A stretch of 64,000 nt of DNA from Planctomycetota bacterium. Its GTDB lineage: Bacteria > Planctomycetota > Phycisphaerae > Sedimentisphaerales > Anaerobacaceae. Shown in pieces: positions 19,628 to 29,082 of the stretch (position 1 is the stretch's first letter; each line of letters starts with the position of its first letter). The stretch spans positions 62,001 through 126,000 of the forward strand of contig VRUL01000012.1 in NCBI GenBank assembly GCA_019456145.1. Reading direction: 5' to 3'. Under the pieces are notes generated by a model. It was not told where the DNA came from and did not search any database. It saw only the letters and a list, made by a program, of their open reading frames with translations. A program made the translations under genes and the position numbers.

Positions 19628-20731
19628 GTGATAAAGATTATATTTGTATGCGGAACCAGGCCTAACTTTATAAAGATTGCGCCTCTGATGAAGGCCTTCA
19701 AAGCAGAGGAGTACTACAACACTCTTCTTGTCCACACAGGCCAGCACTACGATGAAAATATGAGCAAGTCTTTTTTTGATGACCTTAATATTCCGAGGCC
19801 TGACGTGAACCTGGAGGTTGGATCGGCCAGCCATGCTGTTCAGACGGCTGAAATTATGAGACGGTTCGAGCCCGCAGTCCTCGACTTTAAGCCCGATTAT
19901 GTGATCGTTGTAGGCGATGTCAACAGTACTATTGCCTGCGGTCTTGTAGCTGTGAAATTAGGCATCAAGCTGGTTCACGTCGAAGCAGGTCTAAGAAGCT
20001 TTGACTGGACTATGCCAGAAGAAATCAATCGGATACTCACGGACAGGATAAGTGACTTACTGTTCGTGACGGAACAGTCCGCAATTGATAATCTAAACAA
20101 CGAGGGAATTGACTCCGACAAGGTCCACTTCGTTGGGAACACCATGATAGATACTCTTCTGGCTAATCGCAAAAAGGCAAGAAAGTCCAATATTCTCAAG
20201 CAGTTAGGGCTCTGCAAAAGAGAATACGGCGTGATTACCCTGCATCGCCCGAGCAATGTCGATGATACAGAGAAGTTTCAGACGATTTTGCTGGCCCTTA
20301 ACGAGATTCAAAAAGAGCTGAAATTGGTCTTTCCGATTCATCCTCGGACTCGAAAAAACATTACCAGCATGAATATGGAAAAGCTCATGGATGGAATGGA
20401 AAACCTGCTCCTGATACCACCGGCCGGCTATTTAGATTTTTTGTGCCTCTTGAGCGATGCCGCTTTAGTGATAACCGATTCCGGCGGTATACAGGAGGAA
20501 ACAACTATTTTAGGCGTACCATGCATGACTCTTCGGGAAAATACGGAGCGGCCAGTGACAATTACTGAGGGTACAAACCATCTGGTACACGTAACATCAG
20601 AAGATATTTTGAAAAATTATCACGAAATAAGGGACGGGGACAAACATAACAACGGTATTATTCCGAAGCTATGGGACGGCAAGGCAGCTCAGAGAATTGC
20701 ACAAATTATCGCTCAGAGAAAACCTACCTGA
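19628..20731 (+). CDS. wecB: UDP-N-acetylglucosamine 2-epimerase, non-hydrolysing
   Basis: The enzyme interconverts UDP-GlcNAc and UDP-ManNAc, feeding ManNAc-type sugars. The 367 residues are full length. They show the N-terminal CGTRPNFIKIAP, HTGQHYDENM, GDVNST, HVEAGLRSFD with MPEEINR, the central TLHRPSNVDD and the C-terminal DSGGIQEE of the GT-B-like fold. A GTG start is used with only a weak ribosome site. A second, divergent epimerase of the same family is encoded at 32232-33389, so the two may act on different sugars or belong to different acquired cassettes. Confidence 0.92.
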   Translation: MIKIIFVCGTRPNFIKIAPLMKAFKAEEYYNTLLVHTGQHYDENMSKSFFDDLNIPRPDVNLEVGSASHAVQTAEIMRRFEPAVLDFKPDYVIVVGDVNSTIACGLVAVKLGIKLVHVEAGLRSFDWTMPEEINRILTDRISDLLFVTEQSAIDNLNNEGIDSDKVHFVGNTMIDTLLANRKKARKSNILKQLGLCKREYGVITLHRPSNVDDTEKFQTILLALNEIQKELKLVFPIHPRTRKNITSMNMEKLMDGMENLLLIPPAGYLDFLCLLSDAALVITDSGGIQEETTILGVPCMTLRENTERPVTITEGTNHLVHVTSEDILKNYHEIRDGDKHNNGIIPKLWDGKAAQRIAQIIAQRKPT

Positions 20732-20847
20732 ACAACTTGCCGAGATAACTTTTCCCGGGCCATGGTGGTTTTTCCCACGCTATCCATAATCCTAAACAAG
20801 AGAAGTTGTTTGCTCGCATCTGCAAACTCACCGCAAAGTATACAAGA

Positions 20848-23256
20848 ATGATAAGAAAACGTATATTTATAGTCTGCTTTATATCCCTGTTTTACTGCTG
20901 TCAAGCTCCCGCTGAAGTGAACCTGGCATTGCGTAAAAGCTATACAGTTTCACCAAAGCCAAATTACAAACATTGTACTGACGCATTGGACAGAATACAG
21001 CTTACGGATGGGAAGGCATTGGGCAGCTATTGGGGCGACAAGAGCACCTTAGGCTGGCAGCTCAAGGACTCAATCCCTGAGGTGGTTATCGATCTGGAAA
21101 GAACTGCGGCCATCGAGCAAGTAAGAGTTTACACAAGAGGAGGTGGTGTGGCCCAAGTATATTGGCCCGATTTTGTCATTGTCTTAGTCAGTAAGGACGG
21201 TCGATCTTTTAAATGCGCAGGCATAGCCAGAGGCAGAGATCCAGGCGGAAAAGCCAGATACCACAGACGCGGGGTGCCACACACTATGGCAGCCCAAAAT
21301 TTAGCTGCCCAGGGCCGCTTCGTCAAGCTGATATTTCAGCCGGGTAGTACATATGTTTTTCTGGATGAAGTTGAGATTACAGGATCGTTTTCGTCTTCAA
21401 TCAGCCCTCTTGCTTTGCGGACGAATTTACCCTCGTTTAAGGACCCAATGGAATTGTTCGACCTTGCTGAACGTCAAGTTCAATTGAGAGACAATCTCGA
21501 CAAAACAATCACATTCATGTCCGCACAACAAAAAAGACTGACTTCCATCCGGGTTGAGCTTGATACAAAGTTGGAGGATTTGGCCAACCGGCTTTCAAGA
21601 ACTACGGACAGACTATTTCTTGAGAAAGAACAAGCAGAGTTCAATAAAGAACTCGGGCTGCTCAGGGCGAAAATATACCAAGAAGTTTACAAAAAACCTT
21701 ATGTCTGTATACCTGCCAATCCAATGGAGCCTCTGGCAGAGAGTCCGATGATTTTTGAGCCTGAGCCGGTCCGCGAAATCAATGTCTCGCTTTGGAAAGG
21801 CGAGTTTGAATCCGTCGCCTTCAATATCATCAACTGTAGTGAACAACCGATGACGATATTTGCAGATGTCTCACCCTTGAAGGTAACAGTTACGCCCTCT
21901 CCTGACTCGGTAGAAGTCTTTACAATCAGGCGCAGCATATTCGTCAAAGCTCGGAGAATCGGTTCAATCGCTGATGCACTGGTTCTTCAAAACAGTAGAC
22001 CTTTTGTCCTAATGCCTGGTGAGGTTACGCAAATATGGCTCACTATCAACAGCAGAGGATTGGTAGCCGGAGATCACAAGGCTGGATTGGCAGTATTTGC
22101 ATCATTGGCAGATGGCAACGATCCGGCCGGCCGGGTGATACCCATTAATATCCGGGTTGAACCGATTAATTTTCCTAAAGACATTCCGTTCAACACCTAC
22201 ACTTGGGCATATCCTAAACTCTCAGGAATAACAAATAAATTTCTGGGCGAAACCGCCATGGATCTGTCCTCACATCATACTAATGTATTTGTCGTTGATA
22301 ACCAGAACATACCTTTTCCGACGCGTTTATCCCCAAAAGGTAATATCATGGCACAGGTGCCTTATGAAAAGACAGACGAACTACTAAGAATCAACAGCTA
22401 TGCAAGAACATACCTGTTCTACTGGGCGTTCTGGGCCCAACGAAGGGATTCAGGTAAATTCGGGAAGTGGATGAGCGATGAATGGAAAAAGACATTTTCC
22501 TCCTGGCTTGTTGATTGGGTTGAGCATCTGAAAAGTACCGGTATCGGGTATGACAGGTTCGCTATGTATCCTTTCGATGAAAGTTTATGTGACGAATTCT
22601 ACGAACTGGCCAAGTTAATAAAAAAAATAGATCCGAAGATAAGGATCTTTGCCAATCACTTCCGCAACGGTCCGCGTGATTTCATGCGTTTCAAGGAACT
22701 CATCGATATCTGGTGTCCGCGAGAAATGTACTGCGCCGCCCATCCTGACTGGGTTGCAAAGCTCAAAGATTTCGGTAAGCCAGTTTGGACATATGATTGC
22801 ATGGGACCCGGCAAGGCCAACGATCCTTACGGTTATTATAGATTGATGCCGTGGAAAGCGTTCAAACATGGATTTACAGGTGCCGGCTTCTGGGTTTATT
22901 CGGATCCTATTGAAACCGTACCCTGGGACGATACAATTAAGTCGAAGGGGTATTACGGAGTAGTTTACGGAGCAGCTGACAGCCCAGTTCCTACAGGTGG
23001 TGAAAATATTGTACCCTCAAGACGCTGGGAGGCCTGGCGCGAAGGTATTGAGGACTATGTCTATCTGAGGCAGTTGCAAGCGGCCGTTGATGAAATCAAG
23101 AAAACAGAACCTGCCAAGGCCAATCAAATCCAAAAATTAATCAGGAATATAACAGAAAAGGTTTTGCAGAATCCTGACGACTACGATGGGGCATATGAGG
23201 CCCGGAAAAATATCAGCCGTGCCTTAATTCAACTGAAAGACGGAAACTTTGATTAG
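20848..23256 (+). CDS. Exported DUF4091 (GH123-like) protein with a discoidin-like domain
   Basis: The protein has a signal peptide (hydrophobic FIVCFISLFYCC region). An F5/8 type C-like beta domain follows (about residues 25-180) that includes LALRKSYTVS and VYWPDFVIVLVSKDGRSF, then a coiled-coil-like linker near 200-275. A large C-terminal domain ends in SRRWEAWREGIEDYVYLRQL, the hallmark of DUF4091, a family related to GH123 beta-N-acetylgalactosaminidases. I infer a cell-surface or periplasmic glycan-binding hydrolase; catalytic residues were not assigned. I chose the ATG at 20848 for the signal peptide, although no strong ribosome site precedes it. It sits in the biosynthetic locus, so it could trim the exported polymer. 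Confidence 0.8.
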   Translation: MIRKRIFIVCFISLFYCCQAPAEVNLALRKSYTVSPKPNYKHCTDALDRIQLTDGKALGSYWGDKSTLGWQLKDSIPEVVIDLERTAAIEQVRVYTRGGGVAQVYWPDFVIVLVSKDGRSFKCAGIARGRDPGGKARYHRRGVPHTMAAQNLAAQGRFVKLIFQPGSTYVFLDEVEITGSFSSSISPLALRTNLPSFKDPMELFDLAERQVQLRDNLDKTITFMSAQQKRLTSIRVELDTKLEDLANRLSRTTDRLFLEKEQAEFNKELGLLRAKIYQEVYKKPYVCIPANPMEPLAESPMIFEPEPVREINVSLWKGEFESVAFNIINCSEQPMTIFADVSPLKVTVTPSPDSVEVFTIRRSIFVKARRIGSIADALVLQNSRPFVLMPGEVTQIWLTINSRGLVAGDHKAGLAVFASLADGNDPAGRVIPINIRVEPINFPKDIPFNTYTWAYPKLSGITNKFLGETAMDLSSHHTNVFVVDNQNIPFPTRLSPKGNIMAQVPYEKTDELLRINSYARTYLFYWAFWAQRRDSGKFGKWMSDEWKKTFSSWLVDWVEHLKSTGIGYDRFAMYPFDESLCDEFYELAKLIKKIDPKIRIFANHFRNGPRDFMRFKELIDIWCPREMYCAAHPDWVAKLKDFGKPVWTYDCMGPGKANDPYGYYRLMPWKAFKHGFTGAGFWVYSDPIETVPWDDTIKSKGYYGVVYGAADSPVPTGGENIVPSRRWEAWREGIEDYVYLRQLQAAVDEIKKTEPAKANQIQKLIRNITEKVLQNPDDYDGAYEARKNISRALIQLKDGNFD

Positions 23257-23410
23257 AGTTGGTACGATTTTTTTTAGCTTTCACATAGCAGTTACACATG
23301 TGAAGTTCCTAACAGATGATTGCCCTGCTCTCGGGCCGGATACTTGTTTTTCGGGACCGTAGGCTTATTGTCTGCCATGCCCCAACGGATAGAAAGGTAT
23401 TGAAGACGAC

Positions 23411-24892
23411 ATGAACAAGGTGTCAGCAAAGACAATAGGTAGCGCAGGTTTAGGAAAGTTGATAGCCAAATATTTGCCCGGTCAGATAACGCCTAGTATC
23501 ATTGCTTTTTTTGCACTACCGTTTCTCACTCGGTTATTTACCAAAGACCAATACGGCTACTACATCCTGATACTTGCAACTGTCACTACTGTATCGAGTC
23601 TGGGATTTTCCTGGGTCCAGAATTGTGCACTTCGATTCTACCGCTCACTCGAAGAAGATTTGGCCAAATATTTTTTCCACCTTTTCTGCTCCACAGTATT
23701 GACTGTCATAGTCATCGCTGCTATTGGAACTGTAGCCTGGCTTTGGTTGCCAGGGAAATATCGTGGAATACTTTTAATATCTGCGCCATTGACAGTTTTT
23801 TTGGGGACAGCCACGGTGCTTTCAAGCGTACTGCTTGCTCAAAGCAAAGCTGTGGCATTCAGTGTATTTAAAGGCCTAACAGCCTTTGTGCGATTTTTGC
23901 CAGGAATTGTCGTATTGGTGTGGATTAGCTCAGAAGTAAAATCATTTGTAATTGCCTGGACTATTGGTGCTTTTGCTGTTGTTGTTTTCTTAGTAATTCT
24001 TACCAGAGCAGGACAGGGCTTGCTGGTACAAAAGCCGGACAAGAACCTTCTTGGCGAGTTTTTTCACTACGGGATTCCAATAACTGTAGTAAGTTTGATG
24101 GGAATAATCATGACTACAATAGACCGCTACCTCATCGACGTGTTTCGGTCACCCAGCGAGTTAGCTGTTTACGGCGTAAGTTATCAGTTAGGAAGCATGT
24201 CGATCTTACTTATCGGTCATGCCATTATGATGGCCGTTTTACCGCGTGCGATTGATACTTACGAGGGAGGACATCAATATGCGGACGTTGCGAGTCGGGG
24301 CTTGCGATATTTCTTATTGGTCTCCTTTTCTGTGCTTTCGATCGTAGGTGTGGCAGCCCCGGAGATTCTCGAAGTCTATGCGGGTCCCGGATACAATGTT
24401 GGAGGTAATGTATTGAGGCTTGTTATGGTAGCTGTTTTTGTTATGTCTCTGACACACTATTTCCGAATGCCATTTTTGGTCAATCGCCGCACGAGTACAT
24501 TGCTTTTGATAGGAGCGGGCCCAGCCATCTTAAGTATAGTGTTGAATCTGATTCTGATCCCTCTTTACGGCAGCTTAGGTGGTGCTTTAACCCTCCTGCT
24601 TTCATACAGTTTGATGTTAATAATGTCGATATACTACAGTAGGCGAATAGTGCGAATTAAGTGGCCAGTCGTTACCATCGCTCGCTGTTTGATGGCGACT
24701 GTTGTTGTGTTAGTGGTGGCCTGGGTAACTCGGCAGTTTCTGGTGCTGAACAGCTTGGTGGTTTTGGGGTTAGTGATGACCGGATGGATGTTGGTGTATC
24801 TATTGGTATTATATGTTTCGGGAGAGATAAAAGGTGAAGTGGATTATCTCCGGAAATTTTTTCGGGACAGAATACAAAAACATCTGATTTAG
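23411..24892 (+). CDS. wzx: Wzx-type oligosaccharide flippase
   Basis: The 493-residue protein has about fourteen transmembrane helices and belongs to the polysaccharide transporter (MOP) superfamily. It would flip lipid-linked repeat units to the periplasmic face. The N-terminal KYLPGQITPSIIAFFALPFLTRLFTKDQYG segment, in shorter pieces, matches the family's first helix with its conserved F-LP-LTR pattern. The C-terminal 110 residues have a close second copy at 27169-27534. The truncated wzy gene begins 12 bases downstream, and the intact pair wzx plus wzy is separated by the duplication described in the findings. Confidence 0.85.
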   Translation: MNKVSAKTIGSAGLGKLIAKYLPGQITPSIIAFFALPFLTRLFTKDQYGYYILILATVTTVSSLGFSWVQNCALRFYRSLEEDLAKYFFHLFCSTVLTVIVIAAIGTVAWLWLPGKYRGILLISAPLTVFLGTATVLSSVLLAQSKAVAFSVFKGLTAFVRFLPGIVVLVWISSEVKSFVIAWTIGAFAVVVFLVILTRAGQGLLVQKPDKNLLGEFFHYGIPITVVSLMGIIMTTIDRYLIDVFRSPSELAVYGVSYQLGSMSILLIGHAIMMAVLPRAIDTYEGGHQYADVASRGLRYFLLVSFSVLSIVGVAAPEILEVYAGPGYNVGGNVLRLVMVAVFVMSLTHYFRMPFLVNRRTSTLLLIGAGPAILSIVLNLILIPLYGSLGGALTLLLSYSLMLIMSIYYSRRIVRIKWPVVTIARCLMATVVVLVVAWVTRQFLVLNSLVVLGLVMTGWMLVYLLVLYVSGEIKGEVDYLRKFFRDRIQKHLI

Positions 24893-25335
24893 GAGTATAG
24901 TAAGATGATCCTGAAAATATCGTTATTTCTGATTATATCGCTAATTGGTTCAGCATATTTGATTACGTTCAGGGATTATACGATCAGGGATCTTCTGGTA
25001 TTAATATTGTTTTTTTATCCGGTTTATTTCTTAGACCGTTTCGGTATTGCATTGACTTTCAGATTTTGGGGTCAGTGGTACCTGGGATTCGAGCTGTTCG
25101 CAGCGGGGCTTCTCGTATTTTTCCTGCTCGTTAAATTTCTGAGTCCTACAAGCGGAAAGATGCGAATGTTTTACCCTGTTTTACTATTGACATCTTTGGT
25201 TTTAGTCGGTCTTGTCTCTGGAATTATCAATGGGACTTCCTTGAGCAAGTATGGAGCAGCAGTACAGGCAGGCTTTCGGTGGTTCGTGCCCTTTTTAGTA
25301 ATATGTGTAGCTATCAGCACATTACCGAAAACCCC
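24546..25335 (+). repeat. Duplicated segment, copy 1: wzx 3' end plus wzy 5' start
   Basis: About 790 bases that recur at 27190-27984 in the same orientation, 2.65 kb away. The copies align through the end of wzx, the short gap and the first third of wzy. By eye the start of wzy is close to 88 percent identical. Identity drops abruptly at both ends. Confidence 0.85.
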
Positions 25336-25531
25336 CCATTCCCATGCTCTTTGGGCTATAGCTCTGCTAACCACTACTTCGATATTGCTCTACAAGGGCT
25401 ACGATGCGTTGGGCTTGGCTTGTGCAACACTCATCGCTTATTTCCTACATACAGTTTGGCAGAGCGTTTATCTCCGTGGGATTCTAAGCAGGACAGGTAA
25501 CCCGCCGATTTTGCGGGAAGCGCAACTCTGA
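24905..25531 (+). pseudogene. Truncated Wzy-like polymerase, 5' third fused to foreign sequence
   Basis: The first 145 residues closely match the N-terminus of the full-length polymerase encoded at 27554 (ISLIGSAYL, then LLVL, then WYLGFEL, then SGKMRMFY). From about residue 146 (after STLPKTP) the sequence changes completely to an unrelated hydrophobic tail of about 60 residues (containing GLACATLIAYFLHTVWQS), then stops. The tail looks like the last helices of another membrane protein, possibly a flippase. The product lacks the large periplasmic loops needed for a polymerase, so I regard it as a chimeric remnant, although it is open and has a ribosome site. Confidence 0.75.
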
Positions 25532-25575
25532 AAGACGATTCGAGCTGGAATCTGGTATAGAAGGAAAACATTCAG

Positions 25576-26559
25576 ATGATATTGTTAGAACCTCTTGATG
25601 CCCGTATCCCCCAATGGGATATTCTTAACCTGACAACACGTCTTTGCCCATTCTGCGGCGTGGAGAATGAGCCAGTCCTCATGAGGCCCGACCAGTTGCC
25701 TGTAGCATTTTGTAATACATGTGGCTCTTGGTACGTTGCCAGGCTTCCATTCGCCTCAGAAATCAAGAAAGTATACGATAGCTACTATCATAATCACAGA
25801 CCAACAGACTTGTCAGGGAAAAGAGTTTCTCATATGCTTAAAAATGCGCGCAAAGCAAGTCGAACTGATTGGCGGCTTCACACGCTATCGCAATTGCTCG
25901 GTGGAATTAATGGTAAACGTATCTTGGATGTTGGCTGTGGCTTGGGAGATTTTCTCTTGATGGCCAGGTCAGCAGGCGCCAATGTAGTGGGTTGTGATCT
26001 GTCGCCGGAAGCTTGTGAGTTTGCTGAAAATAGACTCGGCATTACCGTTCACAAGTCAGAGCTCCATTCGTGCTCATCCTCCATTGGCAATGTTGATGCT
26101 GTTGTTATGAAAGACCTGATAGAGCATCCGGTCAATCCATTGATTAATATTCAGGTAGCCTATAGTATCTTGAAACCAGGAGGACTACTTCTTTTACATA
26201 CGCCTAACGGAGGTGAAGCTGGAACAAATGTTGAAACTGCAAAGAAATGGGTTGGCTTTCGGGTTGATCTTGAGCATCTTCAGTATCTTTCACCACATAC
26301 TATAAATTGGCTGTCACGAAAAACTGGCCTCGGTATTGAACGATTAGAAGTTTTTGGATTTCCCGACCTAAAAGGGAAAGATAAATTGCCCAATAAAAGG
26401 TTTGGGATTACGTATTCAGCAAGAGAAATAGCAAAAAACATACCTTGTATGTGCAAAATGGTTAGAACCTTGCGAGTGCTAAAGGCCGAGATAAGCGGAG
26501 AATATTGTGATCCTCGTTTAGGCTCTTATCATCTTTTCGCTGTTTTTCGCAAGATATAA
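25576..26559 (+). CDS. Class I SAM-dependent methyltransferase with N-terminal zinc-ribbon-like segment
   Basis: The 327 residues begin with a pair of CxxC motifs (CPFC and CNTC, near residues 21-45) resembling the zinc-binding module of sugar C-methyltransferases. A Rossmann methyltransferase domain follows with motif I LDVGCGLGDFL near 117 and VVGCDLSPEA. Acceptors in this family include sugar nucleotides. The gene is intact and lies between a truncated wzy and a decayed glycosyltransferase, so it probably came in with the mosaic. The C-terminal part (LSPHTINWLSRKTGL) is typical of Methyltransf_23 enzymes. Substrate unknown. Confidence 0.8.
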   Translation: MILLEPLDARIPQWDILNLTTRLCPFCGVENEPVLMRPDQLPVAFCNTCGSWYVARLPFASEIKKVYDSYYHNHRPTDLSGKRVSHMLKNARKASRTDWRLHTLSQLLGGINGKRILDVGCGLGDFLLMARSAGANVVGCDLSPEACEFAENRLGITVHKSELHSCSSSIGNVDAVVMKDLIEHPVNPLINIQVAYSILKPGGLLLLHTPNGGEAGTNVETAKKWVGFRVDLEHLQYLSPHTINWLSRKTGLGIERLEVFGFPDLKGKDKLPNKRFGITYSAREIAKNIPCMCKMVRTLRVLKAEISGEYCDPRLGSYHLFAVFRKI

Positions 26560-26593
26560 CTTACGGTTATAGATTGGTTATCCTTCCCGTAGG

Positions 26594-26761
26594 GAATGAG
26601 ATATTTTCAGTTGAGAATGATGTATTCGCACAAAGGAATGAGGCGTTCTCCCTTGAGAACGAGATGTTCGAAGCATGAAATAAGGCGTTTTGAGTGAGGG
26701 ATGAGGCATTCCTAAGAGGAAAAGAGATAATCCCAGTTGAAACAGAGACAAGGGAATCCGG
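26594..26761. repeat. Degenerate 21-bp tandem repeat, eight units
   Basis: Eight consecutive 21-base units start with variants of GAATGAGGCGTTC (for example at 26594, 26615, 26636 and 26657), all in strict register. On the minus strand the repeat is open and would encode a seven-residue pattern close to ISFxxxN (units such as ASFLCAN, TSFSTEN, ISFSREN). No ribosome site or functional gene is evident for that frame (26567-26824), so I report the DNA repeat and not a protein. Confidence 0.8.
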
Positions 26762-26833
26762 GAGGTTCGATCCGCTGCCGTATTTCACTGATCCAGCGAT
26801 GGTTGTCAGGAATGGAATATTCAAGATAGAATT

Positions 26834-27176
26834 ATGAAAGCCGCTATTTTCTATATAGGCAATATCTGGACCTCGATGAGAAGGAACAGTATATTGGAGG
26901 TATTGAAACGTATCTCTATAATTTAGCCAGTTAGTGCAGAAACATGGACATCAAGACTATCATTTCTTAGATTGCGTACAACGGTTTTGAGCGGACTGTT
27001 GATAATATACGGGTGATTGGACTTCCTATTTTGAAAAAGAAAAGCTGGCTGTCCCATCATCTGTATCTGCACATTTTCTGAGAATTAAGGCGTTCAAGTT
27101 AGCCTCGTAAGAGTTTGATATTAATAAGGATATTGTCATATTCGGGCCGGATGGGCATTTAGTGCGTTATGGTAGT
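26834..27176 (+). pseudogene. Decayed N-terminal part of a GT4 glycosyltransferase
   Basis: Starting at ATG (MKAAIFYIGNIW) the three frames in turn encode pieces of one glycosyltransferase N-terminus. They are YIGGIETYLYNLAS, then LVQKHGHQ, then NGFERTVDNIRVIGLPILKK, then DIVIFGPDGHLVRYG. GGIETYLYNLA is the acceptor-domain signature of GT4 enzymes. At least two frameshifts and several stops interrupt it, and it ends exactly where the wzx tail copy begins. It cannot make an active enzyme. Confidence 0.75.
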
Positions 27177-27534
27177 AACCGTTGTATCTAATTTAACTTT
27201 TGTTCCGGTATTTGGCAGTGTAGGCGGCGCAATTGCATTGCTGGTTTCGTACAGTTTAATGCTTTTAATGTCGATATATTACAGCAGACGGATAGTCCAA
27301 ATTCGATGGCCAATGGTTACCCTCGTTCGCTGTGCAATAGCGGTGTGTGTTGTGTTTGCGGTGGTCTGGGCAACTCAGCAATTTCTGGTGTTGAGCAGTT
27401 TGATACTTTTGGCATTAGCAATGACTGGATGGATGTTAGTGTACCTATTAGTATTATACGCTTCAGGAGAAATAAAAAATGAAGTGCACTATCTCTGGAA
27501 ACGCCTTTTTAGACAAGGACGCGCAAACATTTGA
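27169..27534 (+). pseudogene. Second copy of the wzx C-terminal end
   Basis: This 121-codon open frame matches the last part of the flippase at 23411-24892. Shared segments include SYSLML-MSIYYSRRIV and QFLVL followed by MTGWMLVYLLVLY. The first three quarters of the gene are missing. The first few residues (MVVTVVS) lie at the joint with the decayed glycosyltransferase. Four or five transmembrane helices remain, not enough for transport. Confidence 0.85.
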
Positions 27535-27984
27535 TTATTAAGGGTACTGTAAGATGATCCTGATAATATCATTATTTCTGGTTATATCGCTAATTGGTTC
27601 AGCATATTTGGTTACGTTCAGGGGTTATACGATCAGTGACCTTCTGGTATTGGCCCTGTTTCTTTTCCCGCTTCTTTTCCTTGGGCGTTTTAGTGTTGCA
27701 TTTAAGATCAAGTTTTTAGGGCATTGGTACCTGGGATTCGAGCTGTGCGCAGCGGTGCTTCTCGTGTTTTTCCTGCTCGTTAAACTTCTGAGTTCTGCCA
27801 GCGGAAAGATGCGAATGTTTTACTTGGTTTTTCTATTGACATCTTTGCTTTTAGTCGGTCTTGCCTCCGGATTAATCAATGGGACTTCCTTAATTGATTT
27901 TGGGGCTGCAATACAGGCAAGCTTTCGTTGGTTTATCCCTTTTCTACTTGCGTGCGTAGCTATCAGCACATTGCCCAAGACCCC
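27190..27984 (+). repeat. Duplicated segment, copy 2: wzx 3' end plus wzy 5' start
   Basis: This is the partner of 24546-25335. Here the polymerase gene is complete and the flippase is truncated, while in copy 1 the flippase is complete and the polymerase is truncated. Confidence 0.85.
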
Positions 27985-29050
27985 GGAGTCTAATGCCCGG
28001 CTGGTTGATAGTTATATTTTAGTTTATGGGATCATAACACCTCTTTTAATTCTGGTATCGGCACTGTTCACGAGACAATTAGCAGGCCTGATGGGCTGGG
28101 ATCCTTATGCTGTTTCTGAGGCGGCCGGGGCTGGTTTCACTCGCGGCTGGACACCGACAGGAAGTGGCATGACCAGCGGTATCCTGGTACTGTTTGCTTA
28201 CAGCATGGCTCTGGCACGGCTAATTCGTAAGCATCGAACGGTTTTCAATGCCTTTGTAACGGCGTTGTGCGTGGTATCTATACTCTTTACACTGGCTCGT
28301 AGCGTAATGATTTCACTTGTGTTTTTTCATATCCTGGCGTTTAGAGTTACATTGTGGAGGAATTTATCGCGTGTTTTAATTTCGTTTTTATTGATCTTAA
28401 TTCTGGTAGCTCCCGCCATGATTTTCCTGAGCAGCCGATACGGTTTCGAACGGTTCTTTCTGTTGGGAGGTGAGAGTGTGCAAATTCGGTGGTACAGCGC
28501 ACTTGCAGGTTTAAAGCTAGGATCAGAAAAGCCACTGTTGGGACAGGGCCCGGCGCAGTTGTATTGGGATGTGCGTCAACCCAGGATGATGTCAGGTACA
28601 ATCAAGGAGAAAGTCATAACCATACGGAACCTCCCCAGTGCCAAGGAACCCCATAATCTCTATATTTTGACTTTTGCTGAAACTGGTTTAATAGGCCTGA
28701 CATTGTTGGTGGCAGCCTTGCTGTTTTGGCTTCATCGGCTTAATACAGTGAGAAAGTACGCTCTGTATGTACCTGAGTACCTGTTAGAGACCAATGCCCA
28801 TTGGAGTATGCTGATAGCTTTTGCGTTCTACCATCTCACCGATTCTGGGATATTTCTTTATCCCAAGGTTGCGTTGACCATGTGGCTTTCCCTGCTAGTC
28901 GGCTTGCATAGTGCAGCTACAGTTGAAAACCAAGTGTGGGCTTCTGCGCAGTACGACGATTTAGCCCGCGACAATGATTATGAAATCGACCAAGTTGGCT
29001 ATAGTGAAATCCCAGACAGTCAGTACGTTGAAGGTGCCTATTATTCTTAA
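27554..29050 (+). CDS. O-antigen polymerase/ligase-like membrane protein (Wzy family)
   Basis: The 498 residues have about eleven or twelve transmembrane helices and a large loop in the second half with the RGWTPTGSGM and GQGPAQLYWD regions, plus PHNLYILTFAETGLIGL near residue 375. The last resembles the conserved HN-Y---AETG stretch of the Wzy_C / O-antigen ligase family. It would polymerise repeat units flipped by Wzx at the periplasmic face, or transfer the glycan to its acceptor. A hydrophilic acidic tail of about 35 residues ends the protein. Its first third is duplicated upstream in a truncated gene. Confidence 0.82.
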   Translation: MILIISLFLVISLIGSAYLVTFRGYTISDLLVLALFLFPLLFLGRFSVAFKIKFLGHWYLGFELCAAVLLVFFLLVKLLSSASGKMRMFYLVFLLTSLLLVGLASGLINGTSLIDFGAAIQASFRWFIPFLLACVAISTLPKTPESNARLVDSYILVYGIITPLLILVSALFTRQLAGLMGWDPYAVSEAAGAGFTRGWTPTGSGMTSGILVLFAYSMALARLIRKHRTVFNAFVTALCVVSILFTLARSVMISLVFFHILAFRVTLWRNLSRVLISFLLILILVAPAMIFLSSRYGFERFFLLGGESVQIRWYSALAGLKLGSEKPLLGQGPAQLYWDVRQPRMMSGTIKEKVITIRNLPSAKEPHNLYILTFAETGLIGLTLLVAALLFWLHRLNTVRKYALYVPEYLLETNAHWSMLIAFAFYHLTDSGIFLYPKVALTMWLSLLVGLHSAATVENQVWASAQYDDLARDNDYEIDQVGYSEIPDSQYVEGAYYS

Positions 29051-29082
29051 GAACGCGTAAACTTCAAAGTAATCCCCATTTC

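Noticed and set aside
26567..26824. Minus-strand 85-codon frame with heptapeptide repeats.
   Set aside because: It is explained by the 21-bp tandem repeat and has no ribosome site, so it is listed only as a repeat.
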